From the NCBI GenBank assembly GCA_037954235.1, contig JBBMOA010000021.1, forward strand, positions 7,694,501 to 7,758,500: 64,000 nucleotides of DNA. Direction: 5' to 3'. Within the stretch, counting starts at the first letter, position 1; each line of letters starts with the position of its first letter. Shown here piece after piece: positions 33,701 to 44,843 of the stretch. The notes below the pieces were generated by a model. The model worked only from the letters and a program-made list of their open reading frames with translations. It was not told the DNA's origin and ran no database searches. The position numbers were made by a program, and so were the translations under genes. This DNA comes from Aulostomus chinensis. Taxonomy: Eukaryota > Chordata > Actinopteri > Syngnathiformes > Aulostomidae.

Positions 33701-35816
33701 TCTTTTTAACAGAGAGAAAAGAAACCCCAGTGGATTTCTAGATCCTAGAGTGCCCTTCTACTTGTTAGTGGAGCATCACATACATGTTTGTTTTCCAACA
33801 CATATTCTCTCCTGAATATTTTCACCTTAACACCCTCCTTTAGAAACACATCCTACTCTATTTTGAGACTATTTCCACTGAACACCCACGCAGCACTTCT
33901 ACCGTGAGCTACCTATTAGGACAACTCACTTCTCTGTTATCTGCTCACTCAGCACATTGCCATCCACCTAATTGAATAATCAATAACTAAGTTAACACTG
34001 CAGGAAGTTTAGCAATCTGTGTAAATGCAACACTGTTGTAATATCATCATATTTATGTCTTTATTGCTCCTTTGGGTGTCATTCGGTTACTTTTCCATTA
34101 CTGGAATTTTAGCAAAAGTCGGGAGAACAAACTTGAGTGAGGATCTAATGAAGTTGAACTGGAGAATTAAGATGCAACAGAATAAATGAGACAGGCTAGG
34201 AGCTAATTAGACAAACGGATGGGGCGGAGTTAAGGTTCCCATTCCATAACACACAATTGCATTCATTTGATCTTTCCTCGGTGACTGAGGCGGTAGTGAA
34301 GTTCCTTGGCTTGCTGGGAACATGTTGCGAAGTGTTCTCGCCCAAGAGGACATTTTAAGTGAGAAGGGCTCCTTGTGCAGTGGAGCTGGCATGGATCAGC
34401 TGTGCCTATAAAAAGACGAGGGTAGGCAATGGTGCTATATACAAACTGCCTTGTAGTTTGGCAGCAGCCAGCTGTCAAAAACTGAATTTCTTTTGCTGAG
34501 CATGTTTATGTGTCCGTATCATCTTTGTGACACAGGGGCTGGCTTATTAATTCAAAGAGTTCATCTGCAAAAAAGAGGAGTTTTTAAATAAAAGCAATTT
34601 AAATGAAAAAGTATTTGAAACAATTCGGTAACAATGGCTCAATTCAAGTTTATATAAAAAAAAACAACCTATGAAATGCATTAAAATCTAAAAATCTAAA
34701 AAGGCTGTCATTTCATTGCTACTTTAAGCTGTTATCTAGATCATGACTCAGTTATCTATTGAACATGAGATGTAAAACTCCTTTTCTTGGGATAATTTGT
34801 TAGCTTATTTTGTTATATTGAGAAATCGATGCATTAAAAACTATTTGTGTGCACAGAATTTCCAATATTCAATAAAATGCTAAGATTGCTAATAAGCACA
34901 GTATCTTGAGATTCGTTACAAATCTGATCTTCAGTCAACCAAGCTTGTCATGCTTCTTCGTCTGATGCAACATTTTCTTTATCTATTATCCAAATTCAAA
35001 ATGTACTTCTTACTAGATACTGATGTTATGCAAAACCTCCTTCTGCAGTTTTGTCATTCTGATAACAGACATTTCAAAGATGCGCAATTTGTCCAAGACA
35101 CTAAAGACAATGACCAAGTTTATGGAGATGATTTCTTGTGGATATCGTGGTCTGACAAAACTGGTAAATGATTTAATTGGAGACAGAAGTATCTAATGAG
35201 GAAAGCCTGTAGCTTGACAAACGAAGCATCATATTTAGTTTTTGTCTGAAATGGGGATTTATTTGTGTTGATGCAATTTGCATAACAGAGAAGGCTCCAG
35301 TTAAACATTCAACAAAATACCATAGCAACAAGCCGGACTAAAGGTTGAATACTCATCCTGGGAAAATACCAAACAAGAAATGTCTTCTGTGTCTGAAAAT
35401 GAAGAAATAAGGCGACGAAGAAATGTGCTCTGCTTATTGTTCTGCAATATTCCGTACGCGCCTTTATAGATATGAATTTACTCCAACAAAGGAATGCAAA
35501 ACAAACCTGTTTTTTTTTTTTCTCTTTCTCCGGGACTTGTTATAGTGCTAACATATGGGCTGTAAATGAGTCTGTGGTTCCAGCTGCAGAGGTTGGGCCA
35601 TCATGGTTTCTAAGGCAACTCAGAATCCTTCTTAGAGGACACAACTGGGGGCATTTTCACTATAAAATCTTGAGTGGGCACATGAAAGCCACTGGAGCTC
35701 AGGGTCACACAGTTCTTGCAGTTGTTCTGATCATCAGGCAGGGTAATCAACCACGTTTCTTTCCCCTGCAACAGATTTCATGCATATTGTCCATGATGGA
35801 CTGTGGCCCAGAAATA

Positions 35817-35830
35817 CCCCCCCCCCCCCC
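35817..35830. repeat. Poly-C run (14 nt)
   Basis: Homopolymer in intergenic DNA. Confidence 0.95.
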
Positions 35831-36248
35831 AAGTTCAAGGTTTATGAGCTTCATAACCCCTGCAGAGCGACTCTTGCTATCATAGTTCGATCGCATGACA
35901 TTTGGAAAGTCTAAAGAGCCCTAAGATTAATCATTTCAAGTAAACGGAGGGTTAAACTGGAAGTTAGAGGGCTTGGCCGGCTTTAGTGCGCTTTTTCAAT
36001 TCCCCGGTGCAGCCCAGAGCAGAGCATAATGTTTCATTCATACCCAGAAGCTGAACCTTTTCAGCTACTTTTATAAGAATGAATGGAGCCCCACCTCCAT
36101 CACCGTTTCCAGTTCTCTTTATACAATCATGATTTTTGCGCAGTTTTCATAATTTGCGTTTGTGTTAGAGACACAAAATCCTTGGTTCAGCAAATGTAAT
36201 GCAGAGTCCATCCTGGTGATGCTTGGAGTCAACATCTGTCAGTCACCA

Positions 36249-36620
36249 TCTGTCTATCCATTTTCTACCGCTTATCCTGTTAAGGGTCGCGGGGGGTAGC
36301 CTATTCCAGCAGCCTTCGGGCGAGAGGCGGGGTTCACCCAGGACAGGTCACCAGTCCATCACAGGGCCAACACATAGAGACAGACAACCATTCACAATCA
36401 CAGTCACACCTACGGTCAATTTAGAGTATCAATCAGCCTCGTCCCCTCTTGATGTCTTTGGACTGTGGAGGAAGCTGGAGTACCAGAGAGAACCCACACA
36501 GGAACAGGGAGAACATGCAGACTCCACACAGAAAGATCCTGTGCTGGAGCTGGGACTAGAACCTGGAACCATCTTGCTGTGAGGCGACAGTGCTGACCAC
36601 TGCACCACTGTGTTGCCCCA
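36249..36620 (-). mobile_element. SINE-like element, near full length, with 10-bp target duplication
   Basis: The element reads on the minus strand from a GGGGCAACACAGTGGTGCAG head at 36620 to an AGAAAATGGATAGACA tail. Perfect TCAGTCACCA copies flank it at 36239-36248 and 36621-36630. It has the same body as the 55.9-kb copy. The tRNA-like head and the target duplication suggest retroposition. Confidence 0.85.
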
Positions 36621-36649
36621 TCAGTCACCAATTATCTTTAACTTAGTGC

Positions 36650-36740
36650 GATACATTTACCATATTTTCAGGCATTTTTATCCAAAGCAATTTAGAAGTG
36701 AAGAACAAAACTCAAGCTACAATACAGTCGGAGACCTTAG
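36650..36740. repeat. Dispersed fish repeat fragment (TTTTATCCAAAGCAATTTAGAAG type)
   Basis: It resembles the common teleost motif with TTTTATCCAAAGCGACTTACA. Fragment only; family not named. Confidence 0.4.
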
Positions 36741-39359
36741 AGTAAACACCTTGTTCTGAATGTAGTCTGTAAGGTGAAGCGGGAGAAGATCAGACACTGA
36801 GTTAGACGGGTTAGCAGAGGAGGTGTTCTTAGTAGAGTTGGGTTTTCAAGAGATTCTTCAAGAGGAAGATGAAATGACATTGGGTAGGTCGATACGCTTT
36901 TTGAGATTTGTACTGCGTATGGATGTGAATGCCAACAAGGAGCATGAATGAAGAATGTTAGGGTAGACGGATGTAGAAGCAAAAATCTGCTGTGAATGCC
37001 CACGAGTGAGTTGAATTTTACTCAGGCAGTCATGGGATGCCAACCAGGGTCACAGGGATGACTGATAACCAGACGTGACACCACATTCAGGACCATCAGT
37101 AGGGGTTTTACTGATGAGAGACCCGTCAATCATGTGGCACCCAGATGTCTCGCCACCTTGGCTTTGGAGTGAGAGTGAGTGAAGTGGCTTTTTTTTTTTT
37201 TTTTCATGTGGAGAAAGTGATGGATAGATTGAGCTCAGTCTTGACATCCTATATGACCCGTGCCACTGAGAATCTGCCCAGACACATACAGAGCTTTCTT
37301 GGTGCTATAGCAACAGGAGGCTGGTTTACCTCCTCTGGATTGTTGAGGAGCTGAGGATTGACCTGCTTCTCTTCTGACTGTGCTGCAATGAGAAGAAAGC
37401 AGCTGAACACCTCTTTGTATCTATGAGTCTGAATTATTGCCATGTTTGTGTGCATGTATGTCAACCTGTATGTTTACATGCACACCAGTATTCAGGGAAT
37501 GATTTACTGTATCTCCAAACTTGATAAGGCTAATTTAAACAGCATATTCTGCTTTGGTTAATAGAGTTTTTTCCGCCCAATTTTTCACATCCCGATCATG
37601 ATATATTGGCTTTGGACATGTATACAACACATTTGAGATATGTTTCTGCAGTTGTTTTTTTGACAGCAGTTCGCAACCTCACGTCACTCAGCCTCTTGAT
37701 CGTTTACTGGCAGACGCGTAAATGCGTTAGCTTAATACCGACGTGTAGAGTGCTGACAAGAATGACTCATCTCACGCCGCTAACGACATTCAAAGTGTTC
37801 TTAATCATTAAAGATGTCCTCATGAAGTAAGCAAACAGCAGAAATACGCTTACCTTGCTTTCATGAATGCAAATTTTGTTTTAAAGTCTCACTGAATTTT
37901 AGTTTCACGGTCTGTGTTTGTGATAAGCGAGTCAGGATTTGTGCTGCTGCATGTTAACAGGATTACAGATGGAATATTCTTTCTTTTTCTTTCTTGGCCA
38001 TGTCAATAGCTCAAACCTCCTTTCCACACACTGATGTCTGATGTCTTTAATTCCTTTGATTAGCTCGGGCTGAGATTCTAATTTTGTCTTTTTTTTTTTT
38101 TGACATCTAGACAGGTGGAATGTCCTCGCTCACCTCAGAGATTTCTGCACTGATAGCAAAAATCCAGACCATTTTCCAGGCCGAAACAAAACGGCAGGAG
38201 TCTCCCAGAGCTTCAGCGAGCACAGCGGTTCTCATGAGGTGAATGCACTTTCTGTTGACTCACACATGTTCAGCGAGCCATGTGGGAATGAAGCAGAGTA
38301 TTGTCATTTTCAGAATAAGGGTTCAAAAAAACGGAATTATCGTAAGATGGTGTAGCCACTGATGAATATCATGGTGATACTCATGGTGAGACTCCCCATG
38401 AAAATGCTCTCAGCAATCTCCTCTTAAATTACTTTGCTCGTGATTTCCAGCAATCTCAAAATTACAACACCACCTGCTTTACCTCACCGGGAGCCAGCCC
38501 ACTTTTAGCCCCGACCGTCTGTGCAGCACCCCAATGCTCCCGAAGGTCTCCCTACTCTCTCTCCGTGTCTTCAACGGTTTATCCCAACCCACTGAAATGT
38601 AAAATTGAATTGCAGGAATCCAGACGTCACTGAAGATAATGCTGTTGTTCTTTCACTGTACGCGCCGAGCCATTTGGAAGGAAACAAACAAAGGAATGTT
38701 TTTGTTAGGATGCATGGATGGAATCTTTTGAAATGAATTATGCAGACGCATATCGTAGCCTGCCGCTGTTATCACAACAGGGTGTATATGCTATTTAGAA
38801 AGGCCATAGAGGAGCTACAGGTACTCGGGAGTGCTTCCTTTTAAAATGTCATAAGCTTATCGTAATTCATCAGAGCGCTGCAACACCGGAACATCTGCTC
38901 AATCTGTTTGAGATGCTTCACACATCCATTGTATTAACTATTCATGCCCCGGCACAGTTAGTTAGAGTGAGCAAAGAGGTCAGTGGAAGGGGGTTGTCGG
39001 GGGGGAATCAGTAAACACTCAACATAACTCACATAATTTACAAATTCAAACAGAAATTATGCTTTTTCTCTAATTTTTCAGGTCACATCTTGAATTTGTT
39101 TTTGGAGAATAAACAGATGTTGTTGGCTTTTTTTGGTTTATATTTTCATGCAATATGGCCCCGACTCATGAGTAGTTGTAGCATGGATTATCAACCCTTC
39201 CTTCACATTTACAGCTATATTTATCCTTGTACTGCTTTTATTCATAAATCTGGGGAATATGATGCTAGACTGCCTATGATGTTGAACTTTTTTATGCAAC
39301 CAGTGGCTGCGATTAGACCTTTTCATGCAGATAATCCTTCAGAGGCACCCCCCGAGGCA

Positions 39360-39376
39360 CCCCCCCCCCCCCCCCC
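39360..39376. repeat. Poly-C run (17 nt)
   Basis: Homopolymer; the plus-strand frame through it would encode polyproline and is not taken as a gene. Confidence 0.95.
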
Positions 39377-39654
39377 TCCTGTTTTTGCCACTGTAGCAGC
39401 TCTACAGACGGTTCAGTGCTCTCTTAGTTTTGGTCCTGACTGAAATATTCTAACAACAACTGGAGCTTTGTGTTTCCTTAAAACAATATTGCATCATTTT
39501 CATACAAAAGAAATGAACATCACTTACATGAAATGAGCTCACATTGTGTTCATTAAACTTATCACTGCCTGGAAAGTCTCTCTGCGTTTCAGAGTATGTG
39601 GAGTTTGACAAAGTCCTCACACCACCAGGAGGATGCACTCTACTGAGCTCCATC

Positions 39655-40460
39655 GGCAGAGACTATAGCAAACTACTTTCAGTTAGCACCCTGCTAGCTT
39701 GACAGCATAAATCATTGCACTGTGCACCTAATCCAGTCTTTCAAAATGTTATTAGACCAAATTGATTAAATTCTGACAGTGAAACAAATCATTTTGCAGC
39801 AGGTATGAGTTATATTTTCATGTGCTAACAGTCATATAAATTATATAGTAATAAAGTTTGACCTTAAATAAATGCATCCTCTTACCAATGCAGGATTAGG
39901 GAGGCTACCGCAGAGACAGCTAGTCTACCTCCAGTTAGCCCCCTGCTAACTTGAATGTGGATAAATAATTGAATTGTACATCACTTTTTATTTCTTTGCA
40001 AATACTATCAGACCAAAGTGAGCTCATTTTGACAGCAGAATCAGTCATTTCAGGAAAAAGAAAAATGTGTCCATTTAACATCGCAACAATAAGGACAGGC
40101 ATTACATTTAGCATGCTTCCATTAAGCCCTCCGCTAACTTGAATGTGGATGAATCAATAAACCAGGCAGCTCTTCCCTTTCTTCGCTAATATTATCAGAC
40201 CAAACAAATCATGTTTTGACAGTGAAATTATTTATTTCCGCAGGGTTTTGACGCTCCAAAAATGAATCCACGAACAGCTGCGCCATAATGAGGGAGGCTA
40301 CAGCGGAGAGGCTAACCTATGTTGTTTAGCTCTCAGCTAAGTTCAGTGTCGATAAATAACTCCCTTGTGTGGCTCCTCTAGACTTTCCAGATATTATTAG
40401 ACCAAATGGATCACATTCTGACAGTGAAACAAGTCACTTAACATGCTAGACTGACTGTGG
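39655..40460. repeat. Degenerate tandem array, four units of about 190-250 bp
   Basis: Anchors ATTAGACCAA or ATCAGACCAA occur at 39751, 40007, 40194 and 40396. Each is preceded by a CTAACTTGAATGTGGATAAA-like block and followed by GACAGTGAAACAAATCATTT-like sequence. Units are clearly related but diverged. Confidence 0.7.
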
Positions 40461-42619
40461 TAAATATCACCTGTTAAAGAAAAGCTTGTCAACATCATGA
40501 ACCTCCTGACATTTGGATTTAGCTCAAAGCACTGAAAAATACTGGCTGCTTGCATGGTTGTAAAGTCTAAGATCCACTTTTCTTTGTTCACGTTTTCACT
40601 CAGAGATTTCTCCTTCTTTTCATTTCACCTTTGAGACTGCTGTCAGATAAATGAAATCTGGTGAAAATACTCCCGTTTATCGTTGCTATGTGATAAGTAA
40701 AATATATTAACCACAATACATGTTACCTAATACTTCAGCTCAGCACAACAGCAAAGGGATTTAGTCATATTTAAAATTTACAAAAACCTCTGTCCATACC
40801 AGCTGTGTCTCGAGGCAAAGAAAGATATATCAATGTATCCGCCTCCATACTTTAAAGCTCACACTAAAATTCACCTGCAATCACATCTTTTCTTTTTTTT
40901 TGTGCCCTGAGAGCCTGAATGAACAGGAAGTGAGAAGCAGCGTAGATTGCGAGGAAGGGTGTGATTTGGTTATTCAGATCACGTACACGTATGCTCGCTA
41001 GTATCCCCTTCTCCACAGGCTTGCTGTGCATTTTCTATTTAGAAAAAGCTGGCGCATAATAACAAGTCAAACAACAACAGCGTCGCACAGGCGGCATTGC
41101 TTCTGACACGATGAGACTTCCAGCAACTTTGTCATTCTGATAAAGGAGATGAGTCGGGGCAAGACATCTGGTTAAGTCTGGCCATTATGCTTTAACACCC
41201 CTCTACATGCACTTCACGCATTATGTAACGCCTGCTTTACTGGAGGCAGTTGTGTGCAAACTGTGTGGACTATTACAGCTCTCTCAATGAAATAAACATA
41301 CAAAATTGAAAAAAAAACGTTTTTTTTTATAGGGTGAAAGTATTCTTACTAACGTGTTTTGTTAAATTCACAGAGTGCATCAAAGGAGTATATTCTAGCC
41401 CGATACGTGTCACACTAGGCTTCTTGTTGCCTCTATCGCTGCAAAATTCAGTTGCTAAATTGCAGGCTCGCCTTGCCAGAGGCCTGTGGGTCTAATCCTA
41501 AATCAGGTTAGCCAAGCTAGATTTTCACGCTGTCTTTACTGAAAGTGTGCACTCCTTTGAACAGCAGCAAGCTCACTCCTGGCTTGGAAATGTGCACGCT
41601 GGCTGTAGCGCCATGGGGAGATAGGGCAAGCCAGTTTATAAAACGACCTCCAGTTGAGTTACGATTAACATAAAAATGAATTCTCATCAACAATGAAACA
41701 CTCTCTCATCTCCCATTCTTTTGGATGGGGGCATCTGTATGTGTGGAAATATCAAGCAGCGTGCATGGACCCCGAGTAGTTAAGATGCTAAGCTTTAAGA
41801 TGTGTATCACAAATTAAGGGCACGTTTATTAGCAATTTTGTCATCTGAGGCTTCTGTGAAAAGAAACATGCAGACATTGAACAAACACTTACACAATTAC
41901 ACACCGCGGACCTCTTAAAATGTCACGGCTGTTACCCTTTTTTTGGGGGGAGGGTGAATACAAGTGTTTTCTGAAGAATGTAATTGTCCGTGTACCCCTT
42001 TAAAACATGACAAAGGAAACAGTAATGGATGGTAAACAGCACATTTTTACAACACTTTGTGTTTCCTGAGCTGAGTCACCACACAGAACGAGACCTATGA
42101 GGGGAGAAGGGGATTCTGGGTAAAACACTCCTGCGTCAAGTCAACCAGTTCATGCAATTAACAGGAGGAAGGGCTCCTCAGAGGGAACACTGGATGCTTT
42201 TCTCCATCTTATATTGTCACAGTGTTTTACTTTTTCTATATTCTGTGTATTTCATTCTTTACCACTCAATGCTCTCATTAGTGGAGCCACCATTAAAATG
42301 GTGGGGTAGTTATTTATCATATAAATGTAATTGTTTGGGTGTAGCTTTTAATAAAAATGTAAAATGTACGATGGTACAATCTAAACAAAGAGAAAATACA
42401 CACTGTGGTAACGAATTCAACCCAAATTTGAATTCCATACTTCTTTATCTTGCAAATTTTAGTCTAATATTTTGCACACATTTTTGTGATTGAAAAAAAA
42501 TTATATTTTTTCCAAAAGATTTTTTTTTTTTTGTCTGTCACTTCACTGCTCTGTGCACTTCTAAAGAATTTTTAAAAATATAAGTTTAACATGAGTCCCA
42601 GAAAGGCCATAGAAAGAAA

Positions 42620-43075
42620 TACGTTTGATTTGTGGCCACAAGATACAAGTTGTTCCCACGCTTTGATTCATTTGTACACAAGGTCATATGTCGTCCCTAT
42701 TGGCTACTAAATCATTGAAGTCACATCTCACAAGTTAATCAAAATGCGAGAACAAAGGTGATCTTATTGCTAGACATTAAGTAATCACATTCTGTTTGCA
42801 ACTTATCCACTAATTAATCAAGTTGTGGTCGCAAATTATATCTTTTGGCTGCAAGTTACTCAAATTTTGGGAATGACCTGTGTCTTCTGGCCGCAAGTTC
42901 ATCAAATTTTAGGGAAAGGTTGTGATCTTGTGATCAGAAATTATTCCAAATGTGGGATAACTGTATGTACTGTGTCCACTTATTAATCAAATTGCTGGAA
43001 CAAGTTATGTGGCCACTAATTGGTTAAAGTTGGAGCAACCTATAGTTTATGGCCACAAATACATATATTCTCTCT
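42620..43075. repeat. Degenerate minisatellite (TGGCCACAAGTTAATCAAAT type)
   Basis: Variants of GGCCACAAGTT...CAAATT...GGAACAAG recur at roughly 50-65 bp, for example near 42637, 42731, 42800, 42850, 42890, 42980 and 43050. Divergence is high. Confidence 0.6.
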
Positions 43076-43787
43076 CTTGGTTACTACTCCAGGGCTTCCA
43101 GGGATTGATGTATTTTCGAGTATTTTTTTTTCCTCAAGCTAATTAGCAATGAGCAGTAGTACGATAACACTATGTACAAAGCACTAGCCTGTTCAATGCT
43201 AGCATGATTGCTTTTCAACATCCCAACTTCTATTGGGACGCAGTTTTACCTGGATGGTGACGATGCATAATGCATACTTGTACTTTAATTAATTTTTTTT
43301 TTTTTTCAAGAAATGGACATTTAAACACTTTTGGTGCAATAACTTGGTTGCTCTCCGACAGGAGCGCACTTACACATAAAAACTACTGTTACAAAACAAC
43401 ACAGTGACTCTACAGTGGTGAACCCGTTCCATAAACCGTGGCAGTTAGTGCAAGAGAAAAAAAAAGGCAGGGAATACAAGAAAACTGATGAGCTCCCACA
43501 ACTGGGATCTATCTTTTAACCAGCTGAAGCTTTGTGTTTTAAACCAGTAGGGACATTTGCATTTGTTAACATCAGTTCCTCCCACAATGATATGAGTCAC
43601 ACTTGTTATCATGCATTATCTCAGTAGTTGAGCTTCTTGTATTTTATACAATTAATATGTCTTCTTTTTTTTTGTACTTGTGCTCGCTTCTCGATCTGTA
43701 GCGAGAGTATTTGTCTTCTATTTTTCCTTTGTATCTCTGTGTATGACTCAACTAAGGTGTAGGTCTCTGAACACTAATCAAATTAAT

Positions 43788-44232
43788 TTTATTTTTTTGC
43801 CCGGAATGGTGGATAGAATTATGTTCAGGGATGAATCCCTTGTTTGTTTATGACGTTCATTTTCTTCTAAAAGATGTCTCGCTCATTTCTTCCATCTGTA
43901 CTTTGAAATCATTCCCAAATGGCCTCACATATGGCGACGAAGAAGTTTGAGTTATAATAAACATTTCTCCTTTAAAAAGCCCAAAAAGAAAACACATGGA
44001 CAGCAGTCCGTAATCGATTCATTCCCTGTAGAAGCTCAGACACCCGTCTCAGTCCAGCTGTGAGGTTACTGCAGCGTTGTGATTGTAAACAAAACATAAA
44101 TAAAAATTATTATTAATGAGAGTTTGCAGGACTCTGGTTATCATCCGACTGTGGGAGATGGATAGAGACAGTCCTTTTCTGCCTGGCGGAGTGCATGCTG
44201 GTGAAGAGTGTCTGCTGAGCATGCCGAGCAGC
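43788..44232 (-). other. htr5a: Probable htr5a 3'UTR (end uncertain)
   Basis: A minus-strand AATAAA (TTTATT on plus at 43788-43793) lies about 440 nt after the stop and is a plausible polyadenylation signal. No independent evidence fixes the end. Confidence 0.35.
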
Positions 44233-44565
44233 TCAGCGCTGCCGGGAGAAGAGGTTCCTCAGGGCATTGTTGTAGTTCTTATTGAAGGCGGTGTATATGA
44301 GTGGGTTAAAGAAGGAATTGGAGTAACCCAGCCATAGGAAGATGCTTTTCCAGATGGGAGGGATGTCGCAGGAGCACAGTGGAACGATAAGCTCGGTGAT
44401 GAAGAACGGAATCCAGCAAAGTACAAAGACGCCAATCAAAATGCCCACCATAAGAGCCGCTTTTTTCTCCTTTTGCTCGCGCCACGTGTCTCCATCTGTT
44501 TGGAAGGTCACGGTAGCGTGACGAACGGTAAACACCATCTGCGGCTGCTGAGCTTCCTCTTTTAC
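44233..44565 (-). CDS. htr5a: htr5a exon 2 (residues 237-346, TM6-TM7)
   Basis: It starts after a GATCAACAG acceptor with GTAAAAGAG (VKE) and ends in FSRQR and TGA. It encodes the end of loop 3, TM6 (about 271-293), TM7 (about 306-328, WLGYSNSFFNPLIY) and a short C-tail NKNYNNALRNLFSRQR. No palmitoylation cysteine is seen in the tail. Confidence 0.96.
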   Translation of the reverse strand, partial: VKEEAQQPQMVFTVRHATVTFQTDGDTWREQKEKKAALMVGILIGVFVLCWIPFFITELIVPLCSCDIPPIWKSIFLWLGYSNSFFNPLIYTAFNKNYNNALRNLFSRQR

Positions 44566-44802
44566 CTGTTGATCAGAGAACAGCAAAGGTGTTGTATTGA
44601 TTAACCAATCAATCAGTCAAACCTGGGGATTATTTGAATTAGAAAAGAAATATTTTCAAGAATAGAAGGAATGAGAGAAAAGCAATTACTGAAGTGACAG
44701 TTTTATATAGCTGCTCAACAAACGATGGCTTAAGAACAGCTGAAAGAAGGGGAAATCAACAGGTGGATCAACAAGCCGAAGCATTTTCTTCCATTTAATA
44801 CG

Positions 44803-44843
<41 letters not shown>

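Larger units (their letters stand above)
30290..36240. other. Intergenic DNA with possible conserved stretches
   Basis: Poly-G (32820-32839) and poly-C (35817-35830) runs and two reversed repeat copies near 33.5 kb are present. The rest is unique-looking. The 137-codon frame at 35472-35885 has no domain and ends in a poly-C run. No gene is supported. Confidence 0.6.
36740..43780. other. Intergenic DNA downstream of htr5a
   Basis: It holds two degenerate tandem arrays (39655-40460 and 42620-43075), a poly-C run (39360-39376) and unique sequence. No exon was recognised; the 117-codon frame at 39090-39443 runs into the poly-C tract and lacks domains. Confidence 0.6.

Noticed and set aside
35472..35885. 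137-codon plus-strand frame
   Set aside because: It starts in a poly-T stretch and ends through a poly-C run giving polyproline; no family resemblance.
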